DNA of 9,833 nucleotides from JASFTV01 sp050050615 (GCA_050050615.1 JASFTV010000114.1:1-9833); one strand, 5' to 3'. Shown: positions 1-7,487, numbered from the stretch's first letter. Numbers and translations are program-made. Notes: generated by a model from the letters alone, not told the origin.

Positions 1-440
1 CGGCATATCTTTCTGAAGCGGCGAGAATGTTACATCGGGAAAGGAAAGCGAAGCGTGGAGCCTTGGATGCCCTTCATCAAATTAACGAAAAAAACAGCCT
101 TGAGAAGTCAAAGCAAGCTCGTACGTTGATGCAGAACGCTTTGGCATTTGGTCGGAAAAAGGAATGGTTATATGCGAAGTATAGGAAAGAATTGCGCCGG
201 AAGCGTGCGGACGACCGACTGAAGCCATTCCTGGCCGTTGAATATGGTTTCAAATACTTTGCTCAACTTATGAGGACTCAGAAAGGAGATATCAGTTTAG
301 CTCTCGCCTCATACAATGCAGGACCTCGCCGCGTAAGGCAATTCAAAGGTATTCCCCCTTTTGAAGAGACGGTCCGATTTCGAAATCAGGTCCTTCACTT
401 CTACCGGGAATACCTCAAAAGGGCCAAGGCTGGCCCATAG
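1..440 (+). CDS. Lytic-transglycosylase-like protein, C-terminal part (5' end outside window)
   Basis: The reading frame is open from base 3 to the TAG at 438-440 with no good ribosome site before the first ATG (27), so the gene almost certainly begins upstream. The last ~75 residues match the second half of an SLT (soluble lytic transglycosylase, goose-lysozyme-like) domain: a DDRLKPFLAVEYG helix, then LALASYNAGP (YNAGP at bases 312-326), VRQFKGIPPFEET and a final VLHFYREYL helix. Enzymes of this family cleave the MurNAc-GlcNAc bond of peptidoglycan in the periplasm. The usual catalytic-Glu block (ES...GLMQ) is not in the visible part; the preceding ~70 residues are basic and helical, with only a weak LMQ. 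The Glu may lie upstream of the window or be absent, so activity cannot be asserted. The gene converges on the small minus-strand gene that ends at 522. Confidence 0.75.
   Translation, partial: AYLSEAARMLHRERKAKRGALDALHQINEKNSLEKSKQARTLMQNALAFGRKKEWLYAKYRKELRRKRADDRLKPFLAVEYGFKYFAQLMRTQKGDISLALASYNAGPRRVRQFKGIPPFEETVRFRNQVLHFYREYLKRAKAGP
417..436 (-). terminator. Candidate rho-independent terminator for the minus-strand small gene
   Basis: Bases 421-436 form a perfect 6-bp GC-rich inverted repeat (GGGCCA, loop AGGC, TGGCCC). Read on the minus strand the hairpin is followed directly by TTTT (420-417), as in an intrinsic terminator. It lies about 85 bases downstream of the stop of the small gene at 522. 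It sits inside the last codons of the convergent transglycosylase-like gene. On the plus strand the hairpin is followed by CATAGATC with no T-run, so it should work, if at all, in one direction. The stem and U-tract are both short, hence moderate confidence. Confidence 0.4.
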
Positions 441-521
441 ATCATAACAAGTCTTCCCTGTGTTTAACCTCTTCGTAAATCCCCTTTCTCGGACCCCTCG
501 ATGCCGGCGATTTCCTGGCCC

Positions 522-803
522 TTACTCTTCCGCAGTCGTTTGAAATTCCTCGGCCCATTTAAGCCAGATTCTTTTTCGGTTTTGAAATTTGTAAAGAACC
601 CGCTCCAGATGCTTCGAAAGCTCCAAGTCATAGAGCCTTCTTCTGGAGAAGACGATAAGGTCCCTTTCGAGCCGTTCCCAGTCTGGCATTTTTGTTTCAA
701 TCCCCTGATGGTATTTCTGGAAGTCTAGGTGCATCTCCTCGATTTTTTTGTCAAAATCAAAAATCTTATTTCTAATCTTTAAATTTTCCTCGGAAATGAG
801 CAT
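522..803 (-). CDS. Small hypothetical protein, 93 aa, helical and charged
   Basis: I do not recognise a named family. The protein is highly charged and predicted helical, with heptad-like spacing (ISEENLKIRNKIFDFDKKI), then a central PDWERLERDL segment, many aromatics and an RRRLYDLELSKHLERVLYKF stretch ending in WLKWAEEFQ. It has no signal peptide, membrane segment or Cys cluster, so it is probably a cytosolic helical protein. I chose ATG 803 because GAGGG stands 11 bases upstream on the minus strand. An in-frame TTG at 821 would add MRVFEV but has a poorer site. The protein-like composition argues that it is real; frames on the opposite strand over the same bases look like shadows. It is divergent from purC and convergent with the transglycosylase-like gene, so it is transcribed alone. 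Function unknown. Confidence 0.65.
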   Translation of the reverse strand: MLISEENLKIRNKIFDFDKKIEEMHLDFQKYHQGIETKMPDWERLERDLIVFSRRRLYDLELSKHLERVLYKFQNRKRIWLKWAEEFQTTAEE

Positions 804-887
804 GACTTCAAATACCCTCAATAGATTTGGTCGGCCTCTGGACTCAGCCTGGTCGTGGGACTATACGGTACAGATAACGAAATCTTT

Positions 888-916
888 AATTTATCAAGTT
901 AAGTCTTTCAACGCAA
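888..916 (-). promoter_or_regulatory. Weak candidate sigma70-type promoter for the small minus-strand gene
   Basis: In the AT-rich divergent gap (804-1038) the minus strand reads TTGCGT (916-911), a 17-base spacer, then TAAATT (893-888), about 85 bases before ATG 803. An overlapping choice of -35 is TTGAAA just downstream. The match to TTGACA/TATAAT is only partial. I could not find a convincing plus-strand promoter for purC in the same gap, nor any riboswitch-like structure. Confidence 0.2.
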
Positions 917-1038
917 TAATTAAGCAATGAAAATTCTATTGATCTGTACAGGTCTTTTATGGTTGATTAAGTTTTTTTAGGCAACTGATACGGACCGCGC
1001 GAAGAAGAACCTTTTCTCAAACTACAAGAGGAGAAAAA

Positions 1039-1935
1039 ATGGTGGGGGACATTCTTGTAAAGTCTCGCTTTAAAGGCCTAAAACTTTTAAAACGGGGCAA
1101 GGTCAGAGACGTTTATGAGGTTGACGATAAGCTGCTGATCGTGGCCAGCGATCGGATGTCAGCCTTCGACGTGGTGATGGATGATCCCATCCCTGATAAG
1201 GGCAAAATCCTCACAGCCATATCCCTTTTCTGGTTCAAGCACCTGGATGCGATCGTCGAAAACCACGTCATATCCTCTGACCCGTCCCAATATCCGGAGC
1301 CCTGCCTCATACACAGAGAAGAGCTTGAAGGCCGCAGCATGCTCGTAAAAAAGGCGGCTCCCCTGCCCGTGGAGTGTATCGTGAGGGGTTATCTCTCAGG
1401 TTCAGGCTGGGTGGAATACCAATCAGCAGGGACCATATGTGGCATTCCCTTGCCACAGGGATTGGCGGAATCGGAAAAATTACCCAGCCCTATCTTCACC
1501 CCTTCAACCAAGGCTGCTAAGGGCATTCATGATGAAAACATTTCCTTTGAAAGGGTGATCGAGCTCGTGGGCCAAGAGACCGCGGAGAAGGTGCGAGAGC
1601 TCAGTATGAAAATCTATGAATTTGGCAGAGAACTCGCCGCCCAAAAGGGCATCATTATTGCGGACACCAAATTTGAGTTTGGTATCTTAGACAATCGCCT
1701 TATCCTTATTGACGAAGTCTTAACCCCCGATTCCTCCAGATTCTGGCCCATGGATACGTATCGCCCCGGCGGTGCACAAGCAAGCTTTGACAAGCAATTG
1801 TTGAGGGATTATCTCAGCAGTCTCGATTGGCCCAGAAAGCCCCCGCCGCCAAAGCTCCCTCCTGAAATCATAAAGAAGACCAGAGACAGGTATATAGAAG
1901 CCCTGGAAAGACTCACCGGGCAGAGCCTTGAGTAG
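1039..1935 (+). CDS. purC: Phosphoribosylaminoimidazole-succinocarboxamide synthase (SAICAR synthetase)
   Basis: PurC (EC 6.3.2.6) joins CAIR and L-aspartate using ATP to make SAICAR in cytosolic de novo purine synthesis. The 298-residue protein is full length for the long form of the family. Visible motifs: the ATP-binding GKVRDVY (20-26), SDRMSAFD (37-44), ECIVRGYLSGSGW (112-124), FTPSTKA (153-159) followed by the DEN triplet (165-167), ADTKFEFG (208-215) and DEVLTPDSSRFW (225-236). The start ATG 1039 is preceded by a strong AAGAGGAG site at 1026-1033. The gene stands alone between a divergent small gene and the receiver-protein gene 140 bases downstream; no other pur gene is in the window. 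I see no PurR operator or purine riboswitch in the leader. Nothing looks truncated. Confidence 0.97.
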   Translation: MVGDILVKSRFKGLKLLKRGKVRDVYEVDDKLLIVASDRMSAFDVVMDDPIPDKGKILTAISLFWFKHLDAIVENHVISSDPSQYPEPCLIHREELEGRSMLVKKAAPLPVECIVRGYLSGSGWVEYQSAGTICGIPLPQGLAESEKLPSPIFTPSTKAAKGIHDENISFERVIELVGQETAEKVRELSMKIYEFGRELAAQKGIIIADTKFEFGILDNRLILIDEVLTPDSSRFWPMDTYRPGGAQASFDKQLLRDYLSSLDWPRKPPPPKLPPEIIKKTRDRYIEALERLTGQSLE

Positions 1936-2059
1936 TCTTCATTCTTGTCCAGGAACGCTTTGCTGGTTTCGCCGTGTCATGGGGATCTCTTCTTAAAAAC
2001 GAAGGACATCCGGGAAGGGCTACACAGAATAGGGCATCGAAATTCCACGTCCCATTATG

Positions 2060-2067
2060 AAAGGAGG
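2060..2067 (+). promoter_or_regulatory. Shine-Dalgarno that sets the TTG 2078 start
   Basis: AAAGGAGG is a near-perfect ribosome binding site with a 10-base spacer to TTG 2078. It begins immediately after an in-frame ATG at 2057, so that ATG cannot be served by it; no purine-rich site precedes the ATG. This decides the start of the receiver-domain gene. Confidence 0.75.
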
Positions 2068-2077
2068 CCTTCATCCA

Positions 2078-2821
2078 TTGAAACTCATCATTTGTTTCAT
2101 AGACGATTCTGATTTTGAACATGATCTCATAAGACACGAGGTGGCCCCATCGGTTCCTGATCTGACTTTTGTTCAGGCGCACACCTTTGATGAAGCGAGA
2201 GGGATGCTTGGCAAGGAGATTCCACTTCTCTTTCTTCTCGATCTCTGGGGACAGGATCCGGCTGTCAAGGACCCGATCCTGACTCCGAGGGCGGAGCTTG
2301 AAAAAAGGGTCTCCCAATTCAACACCCTTGGTGCCGTTTATGAAGGCCTAGAAAGCTTTGAAGGTGATCAGACCAATGAATACCTAAAGCGGCTTTTTAC
2401 CATTGTAGATGGCTGGCGAAATCTCTTCGAACAGGTTTGCGGTCGAATCGGGCAGAATCGAAAATACGGTCTAGCCAATCTCCGGCGGGCAAGGAAATAC
2501 TATCCGGGTGTACCTGTCGTATTCTATACGAGAAAGTCCCTGATAAGTGACGCTGTGGCCATGTTTCAAGCTGGTGCAGATGGATTGTTCATAAAACCGA
2601 CAGGCCGAGATGACACCTCAACGAGGCTTCTTACCAAGGAATATGGCCCAAAGCTGACGGAAGCCCTGGCTCTCCTCATTGACCGCCACATCAGTGCTTT
2701 GAAAACAAATGAGGCATTCTACCAGGCCAACCCGATGAATTACTTAACGGATCTGGATGCTTTGATTGCCTCCTGGCGAAATTTCAGAAAGAGTAAAAAA
2801 ACCTCAATGGCCGTGCCTTGA
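2078..2821 (+). CDS. Atypical response-regulator receiver-domain protein with an internal insertion
   Basis: Read from TTG 2078 (strong AAAGGAGG ten bases upstream) the 247-residue protein begins directly with a receiver-type first strand and acidic pair, KLIICFIDDSDFE (Asp9, Asp10). The likely phosphoacceptor is Asp55 in LLFLLDLWG, the switch Thr is Thr151 in PVVFYTRKS, and the conserved Lys is Lys173 in GLFIKPTG. Spacings Asp10-Asp55 (45) and Thr151-Lys173 (22) match CheY, but Asp55-Thr151 is 96 instead of about 30. About 65 charged helical residues are therefore inserted after strand 3. After the receiver come ~70 helical residues with no recognisable DNA-binding, HD or GGDEF output. All phosphorylation residues are present, so signalling through phosphotransfer is plausible; partner kinase and output are unknown and none is adjacent. 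It precedes grpE by 111 bases and may be transcribed separately. Confidence 0.75.
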   Translation: MKLIICFIDDSDFEHDLIRHEVAPSVPDLTFVQAHTFDEARGMLGKEIPLLFLLDLWGQDPAVKDPILTPRAELEKRVSQFNTLGAVYEGLESFEGDQTNEYLKRLFTIVDGWRNLFEQVCGRIGQNRKYGLANLRRARKYYPGVPVVFYTRKSLISDAVAMFQAGADGLFIKPTGRDDTSTRLLTKEYGPKLTEALALLIDRHISALKTNEAFYQANPMNYLTDLDALIASWRNFRKSKKTSMAVP

Positions 2822-2874
2822 CAAAGACTTTGCCGATGCTTAACGTATTGAGTGGTTGTAAACTTCGTATCGTT

Positions 2875-2903
2875 TTGAAATCACTATATTTCGTGCTTTT
2901 GAT
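2875..2903 (+). promoter_or_regulatory. Candidate promoter upstream of grpE
   Basis: TTGAAA (2875-2880), a 17-base spacer and TTTGAT (2898-2903) form a partial sigma70-like promoter 30 bases before the grpE ATG. A perfect 10-base palindrome, TTTCTAGAAA (2903-2912), touches the -10 and would cover the transcription start. A second possibility is TTGACA at 2818-2823, over the stop of the preceding gene, but its -10 (TAACGT) is poor. I looked for a CIRCE operator (TTAGCACTC/GAGTGCTAA) and a sigma32 -10 (CCCCAT) and found neither between 2822 and 2932. Confidence 0.25.
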
Positions 2904-2932
2904 TTCTAGAAAGGAAACGCCAGCTCAGAGGT

Positions 2933-3583
2933 ATGATTGAGAAGAGAGAGCAAGCGACCATCAAAGTAGAAAGTTCTCCGGATAAGGCAGAGGCTCAGGG
3001 TAATGATAAGCTTGCGGAAGAGAGTCATGAAACTGAGAAAAAGCCTTTGGAGAAGATGACAAAGTCGGAGCTCATTCAAGAGATCAAGATACTCGATGAA
3101 GATTCAAAAAAACAGCACGATCTCTACCTGCGCTCACAGGCAGAGATCGAAAACATCAAAAAGCGAAATGCGAAAGAAAAACAAGACTGGGTCAAATATG
3201 CCAATGAAACCCTCATAAAGGAGATACTCCCGGTTCTGGATAATATGGAAAAGGCGATATCTCACTCCCAGAACGAAAACTCACTTGATGCGTTGAGGGA
3301 AGGCGTGGAATTGACCCTTAAGGGACTAAAAGATACTCTCAAAAAGTTAGGGCTAGAGGAGGTCAAAGCCAAAGGTGAACCTTTTGATCCTTGCTTCCAC
3401 GAGGCCGTCTCTGAGGTGGCAGACGAACACATGGAACCTGGGATGATTCTTCACGAACTTCAAAAAGGTTATGTTCTCAACCACCGATTGATTCGCCCGT
3501 CGATGGTTGTTCTGAGCAAGGGCAAAGATACGAAAGCCACCGAAAACGACCACACCCCGGAAAGGGCATGTGAAGAAAAATAA
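2933..3583 (+). CDS. grpE: Nucleotide exchange factor GrpE
   Basis: GrpE is the dimeric cytosolic co-chaperone that releases ADP from DnaK and so drives its substrate cycle. The 216-residue protein has an acidic/basic disordered N-terminus (1-40), a long coiled-coil helix (about 43-95, with RSQAEIENIKKRNAKEK typical of the family), and the beta-rich head with GEPFDPCFHEAV (148-159) and the C-terminal GYVLNHRLIRPSMVVLSKG signature. A charged tail of ~20 residues follows. ATG 2933 is the only usable start after an in-frame stop at 2900-2902; its ribosome site is odd, with AGAGG almost touching the ATG and AAAGGAAA 16 bases away, so translation may be modest. dnaK begins 29 bases downstream, so the two are surely co-transcribed. 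hrcA, often found before grpE, is not here. Confidence 0.96.
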   Translation: MIEKREQATIKVESSPDKAEAQGNDKLAEESHETEKKPLEKMTKSELIQEIKILDEDSKKQHDLYLRSQAEIENIKKRNAKEKQDWVKYANETLIKEILPVLDNMEKAISHSQNENSLDALREGVELTLKGLKDTLKKLGLEEVKAKGEPFDPCFHEAVSEVADEHMEPGMILHELQKGYVLNHRLIRPSMVVLSKGKDTKATENDHTPERACEEK

Positions 3584-3612
3584 CAAAGTGCGGCTATTTT
3601 AAGGAGGTCAAA

Positions 3613-5517
3613 ATGGGCAAATTAATTGGAATTGATCTTGGTACCACCAATTCTTGTGTGGCAGTCATGGAAGGGGGAGATCCCGTTGTTATCACCAATC
3701 AGGAAGGGAGCAGAACCACGCCGTCCATAGTTGCCTTCAACGACAAAGGAGAGAGATTGGTGGGCCAGATAGCCAAGAGACAAGCAATCACCAATCCAGA
3801 CAATACCATTTTTGCTGTGAAAAGGCTCATCGGCCGGAAATTTGATTCTGCGGAGGTCCAAAAGGACATCAAGGTCCTTCCTTACAAGATTTCAAAGGCA
3901 GCCAATGGCGATGCGCATGTTACGGTGAAGGGTAAAGAGTACAGCCCCGCAGAGATATCCTCCATGATCCTTGGAAAGATGAAGCAGACGGCTGAGGATT
4001 ATCTGGGGGAGAAAGTCACCGATGCGGTCATCACGGTCCCAGCCTATTTCAACGACAGTCAGCGACAGGCCACCAAGGATGCAGGACGCATTGCAGGATT
4101 GAACGTGCATAGAATTATCAATGAACCGACTGCGGCATCCCTCGCTTACGGCTTGGACAAAAAAGGAGACAAGAAGATCGCTGTTTTTGATCTCGGCGGT
4201 GGAACTTTTGATATATCCATTCTGGAGATCGGCGAAGGCGTTTTTGAAGTCAAGGCCACTAACGGGGATACGCACCTCGGAGGGGAGGATTTCGACCTCC
4301 GTGTGGTGGACTACTTAGCGGATGAATTCAAAAAGGACCAGGGCATTGATCTTCGAAATGATAAGATGGCCCTTCAGAGGCTCAAAGAGGCTGCTGAAAA
4401 GGCCAAAATGGAGCTGTCCGGGTCTATGGAGACGGATATCAATCTCCCGTTTATCACTGCGGATGCGAGCGGTCCCAAGCACCTCAATATCAAATTGAGC
4501 AGGGCCAAACTAGAAGCACTGGTGGATGATTTGATCCAAAAAGTGGTGGGGCCTTGCAACATAGCACTTAAGGATGCTGGCCTCAGTTCAAGCGACATCG
4601 ACGAAGTCATTCTGGTTGGGGGAATGACCAGGATGCCGAAGGTCCAGGAGAGGGTCAAAGGGCTCTTTCGCAGAGAACCGAGTAAGGGGGTCAACCCTGA
4701 CGAAGTGGTTGCCATCGGGGCAGCAATCCAGGGCGGTGTGCTAACGGGTGATGTCAAGGACGTCCTGCTTCTGGATGTGACACCACTCTCCCTAGGGATC
4801 GAAACCCTTGGCGGTGTCTTTACCAAACTTATTGAGAAGAATACAACCATACCGACCAAGAAAAGTCAGATCTTTTCAACAGCTGCCGACAATCAGCCGG
4901 CAGTAGAGATTCACGTTCTTCAGGGAGAGCGTGAAATGGCTGCCAATAACAAGACGCTTGGTCGTTTCCAGCTCGTGGGAATTCCACCTGCACCGAGGGG
5001 TATTCCCCAGATAGACGTTACCTTCGATATTGACGCAAACGGCATTGTCAACGTCTCAGCGAAAGATATGGGCACAGGCAAGGAACAGTCCATCAAGATC
5101 ACCGCCTCAAGCGGGCTCACTGAAGAAGAGATCCAAACACTCGTTAAAGATGCAGAACTTCATGCCGAAGATGACAGGAAAAAGAGAGAGCTGGTTGATG
5201 CGCGCAATATGGCAGATTCATTGATCTACTCCACAGAAAAATCCGTCAAGGAAGTGGGAGATAAGCTCGATGAATCGACCAAAAGCGAGATCAACACGGC
5301 CATCGAAAACTTGAAAAAAGCGATGGAAGGTGATAATGCAGAAGAAATCAAGCGCTTGTCGGACGAATTGACCCAGGCTTCACACAAGCTTGCAGAAACC
5401 ATGTATTCCCAGGCAACGCAAGAGGCTCAGGCTGGCGCAGCAGGCTCCGAGGGCGGTGCCGGGCCATCAAAGGATGAGGATGTGGTAGACGCTGATTTTG
5501 AGGAAGTGAAAAAGTGA
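3613..5517 (+). CDS. dnaK: Chaperone DnaK (Hsp70)
   Basis: DnaK is the ATP-driven cytosolic Hsp70 that binds exposed hydrophobic peptide segments, working with GrpE and a J-protein. At 634 residues it is full length. The nucleotide-binding domain (1-382) shows IDLGTTNS (7-14), the phosphate-2 loop VFDLGGGTFDIS (191-202, with Thr198 equivalent to the autophosphorylated Thr199 of E. coli), and VILVGGMTRMPKV (332-344). The segment around 76-100 is the extra piece typical of Gram-negative DnaKs. The linker is DVLLLDVTPL (383-392), followed by the beta substrate domain and helical lid. The Gly/Ala-rich tail ends DEDVVDADFEEVKK (621-634). AAGGAGGT at 3601-3608 serves ATG 3613. The stop TGA overlaps the next start (GTGA). 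No dnaJ follows in the window. Confidence 0.99.
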   Translation: MGKLIGIDLGTTNSCVAVMEGGDPVVITNQEGSRTTPSIVAFNDKGERLVGQIAKRQAITNPDNTIFAVKRLIGRKFDSAEVQKDIKVLPYKISKAANGDAHVTVKGKEYSPAEISSMILGKMKQTAEDYLGEKVTDAVITVPAYFNDSQRQATKDAGRIAGLNVHRIINEPTAASLAYGLDKKGDKKIAVFDLGGGTFDISILEIGEGVFEVKATNGDTHLGGEDFDLRVVDYLADEFKKDQGIDLRNDKMALQRLKEAAEKAKMELSGSMETDINLPFITADASGPKHLNIKLSRAKLEALVDDLIQKVVGPCNIALKDAGLSSSDIDEVILVGGMTRMPKVQERVKGLFRREPSKGVNPDEVVAIGAAIQGGVLTGDVKDVLLLDVTPLSLGIETLGGVFTKLIEKNTTIPTKKSQIFSTAADNQPAVEIHVLQGEREMAANNKTLGRFQLVGIPPAPRGIPQIDVTFDIDANGIVNVSAKDMGTGKEQSIKITASSGLTEEEIQTLVKDAELHAEDDRKKRELVDARNMADSLIYSTEKSVKEVGDKLDESTKSEINTAIENLKKAMEGDNAEEIKRLSDELTQASHKLAETMYSQATQEAQAGAAGSEGGAGPSKDEDVVDADFEEVKK

Positions 5518-7487
5518 GATCCAGGCTTTGCCTCAATGACAGGGCTATCTTCACCATCGCCGTGGGGGTAGCCCTTTTTGTTTTGGGCTGTCAGCCAAAA
5601 CCCGTTATTAAAAAACCGCCGGAGATGCCGCCCGGCGAAGCCCTTTTTGCATCGGCCGAACTGGACTTCGGAACCGGAAACTATGATAGGGCCGCCGAGG
5701 GGTATGAACGCTATCGAGAACGTTACCCGCAAGGAAAAAGAGCCCGGACAGCCTTATACCGGATCGGGCAAATCTACATCCTTGGTTATGAACATAAAAA
5801 GGCTTTGCCCCATTTGCAAAGGTTTATCAGAGAGTATCCCGACGATCCCGAATCGCCTGCAGTGGCGCATGAGATTGCGAAAATCTATTATCGCCTGGGG
5901 GATTACGAGAAGTCCAAGACAGAGGCCTTAGATTGGCTTGGAAAGTACCCAGAACATTCACGCCTGGGTGAATCGTTACTCCTCTTGGGAAAAAACTATA
6001 AGGCACTGCTGGATAACCCTAAAGCGCTCTATTGGTGGCTTAGGGCCTCTGAAGCATTCTATGAGTCGCCGGAAAGACAAAAGGAAATAGAAGAAATAGT
6101 AGTCGAACTCATTGAAAGCACTGGAATAGAAGGGCTTGAACAGATGGCGGGCTATGCCACTGGGACTAAATTCGCCCCGCCCATACATTATAAGATCGCG
6201 GCCTACCACCTGGAAGAGAACAGGCTGAAGGAAGCCAAATTTGCAGCCATGGCATTGGTTCGTTCTACCCCCGAACAATTCTGGGTCAATATTGGACGGC
6301 GAATTCTGGAGAAAGTAAGCAAGGAATTATCCGTCAAAAAGGATGTCATAGGTTGTTTACTGCCCCTGAGTGGCCCTTTTGCCATCTATGGCCGAGAGGT
6401 CTTGAATGGTATCGAATTGGGAATGGGATTATTTGACAGACCCGAGGAGGGTCAGGGCCTTGAATTGCTCATCGAGGACACCCGTGCGGAAGCGGAGGTA
6501 GTGGTTTCTCGGCTTGAGGCATTGGCGGAGCAAGGCAAGGTCATCGCCGTTATCGGTCCCCTCGCGAGCAAACCCGCCTTGGCTGCGTCAAGGAAGGCCC
6601 AAGAACTGGGCCTTCCCATAATCACGCTAACGCAAAGGGATGGAATCACTGCCGAAGGGGAAGTGGTCTTCCGAAATTTTGTGACCCCTTCAAAGGAGAT
6701 CGAAACCCTCCTCGACAAGGCGCAGGGAGAGATGGGATTGAGTCGTTTCGGTATCCTCTACCCGGACAATCGTTATGGTCGTTTCTTTATGAATCTCTTT
6801 TGGGATAGGGTGGAAGAGCTGGGTGGAAGCATCAATGCTGTAGAGTCTTATAAACCCGATGAGACGGACTTTGCTGTTCAGATCAAGAAGATGGTCGGTC
6901 TTTTCTATCCGAGGCCTGAACCCTTGGTTCAGTTCTTCGAGGCGATGAAATATCCGCCTTATGAGGTAAAGGGAGCAGAAGTTGAACTCGACCCGGAGGA
7001 AGAGCCGCCACCAATTGTGGATTTTGATGCCGTCTTTATCCCAGATAGTTACCAACAGGTAGCCCTCGCAGCCCCACAATTTCCATTTCATAACATCTTC
7101 AACGTGTATCTTCTTGGCACGAGCCTCTGGCAATCCTCTGAGCTCTTAGAAACGGCGGGTGACTATGTGCAAGGGGCGATTTTCCCCTCAGGTTTCTTTG
7201 CTGGAAGTGAGAGTCAAACCATCGAGACCTTTGTCCGGCTCTACGAAGAGAACTTTGAATCGGAGCCTGGCATACTGGCGGCCACTGGTTATGATACGAT
7301 CCGGTTTTTGAAAGATGTTTTGAACGAAAACACCATTGCGACGAGGAAAGATTTTCAAAAGGCATTGCTGAGGCACGACAATTTTCGCGGTGTGACTGGC
7401 AAGATATCTTTCGACCAGGAGAGAGAGGTGGAAAAAGAGCCCACGCTATTGAGCGTTCGTGGCCGACGCCTCGTCACCCTTCCTTAA
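5514..7487 (+). CDS. TPR plus periplasmic-binding-fold lipoprotein, PBP-activator (LpoA-like)
   Basis: The 657-residue protein has a lipoprotein signal: hydrophobic AIFTIAVGVALFVLGC with the acylated Cys at 26 and Gln at +2, favouring the outer membrane. Next come helical repeats of TPR type (about 40-180, e.g. GNYDRAAEGYERYRERYP and GDYEKSKTEALDWLGKYP), a helical linker, then a type-1 periplasmic-binding fold (about 275-657) with LLPLSGPFAIYG (282-293), VIAVIGPL (343-350), RFGILYPDNRYG (411-422) and FDAVFIPD (504-511). This TPR plus binding-fold layout is that of LpoA, which activates the peptidoglycan synthase PBP1A; the fold is also used by amino-acid transporter receptors, so the partner is inferred. 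Start GTG 5514 overlaps the dnaK stop by four bases and has GAGGAA eight bases upstream, implying translational coupling. A Pro/Glu-rich loop (491-500) interrupts the binding fold. It converges on tatC. Confidence 0.85.
   Translation: MRSRLCLNDRAIFTIAVGVALFVLGCQPKPVIKKPPEMPPGEALFASAELDFGTGNYDRAAEGYERYRERYPQGKRARTALYRIGQIYILGYEHKKALPHLQRFIREYPDDPESPAVAHEIAKIYYRLGDYEKSKTEALDWLGKYPEHSRLGESLLLLGKNYKALLDNPKALYWWLRASEAFYESPERQKEIEEIVVELIESTGIEGLEQMAGYATGTKFAPPIHYKIAAYHLEENRLKEAKFAAMALVRSTPEQFWVNIGRRILEKVSKELSVKKDVIGCLLPLSGPFAIYGREVLNGIELGMGLFDRPEEGQGLELLIEDTRAEAEVVVSRLEALAEQGKVIAVIGPLASKPALAASRKAQELGLPIITLTQRDGITAEGEVVFRNFVTPSKEIETLLDKAQGEMGLSRFGILYPDNRYGRFFMNLFWDRVEELGGSINAVESYKPDETDFAVQIKKMVGLFYPRPEPLVQFFEAMKYPPYEVKGAEVELDPEEEPPPIVDFDAVFIPDSYQQVALAAPQFPFHNIFNVYLLGTSLWQSSELLETAGDYVQGAIFPSGFFAGSESQTIETFVRLYEENFESEPGILAATGYDTIRFLKDVLNENTIATRKDFQKALLRHDNFRGVTGKISFDQEREVEKEPTLLSVRGRRLVTLP

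Noticed and set aside
464..728. Two frames (464-700 minus, 501-728 plus) over the small minus-strand gene
   Set aside because: Their translations are low-complexity in character and lack ribosome sites, while the 522-803 frame reads as a coherent helical protein.
927..980. 17-codon hydrophobic ORF (MKILLICTG...) ahead of purC, possible leader peptide
   Set aside because: There is no ribosome binding site before the ATG and no attenuator hairpin after it; such a short AT-rich frame is easily random.
1913..2317. 134-codon minus-strand frame across the purC end and the receiver gene
   Set aside because: It lies opposite two well-supported genes, has no ribosome site and its translation resembles no protein; it is a shadow frame.
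2822..2932. CIRCE or sigma32 element expected before grpE-dnaK
   Set aside because: Neither TTAGCACTC/GAGTGCTAA nor a CCCCAT-type -10 can be found in the gap.
6690..7133. 147-codon minus-strand frame within the lipoprotein gene
   Set aside because: The plus-strand frame has continuous recognisable binding-fold motifs here; the minus-strand frame is a shadow.
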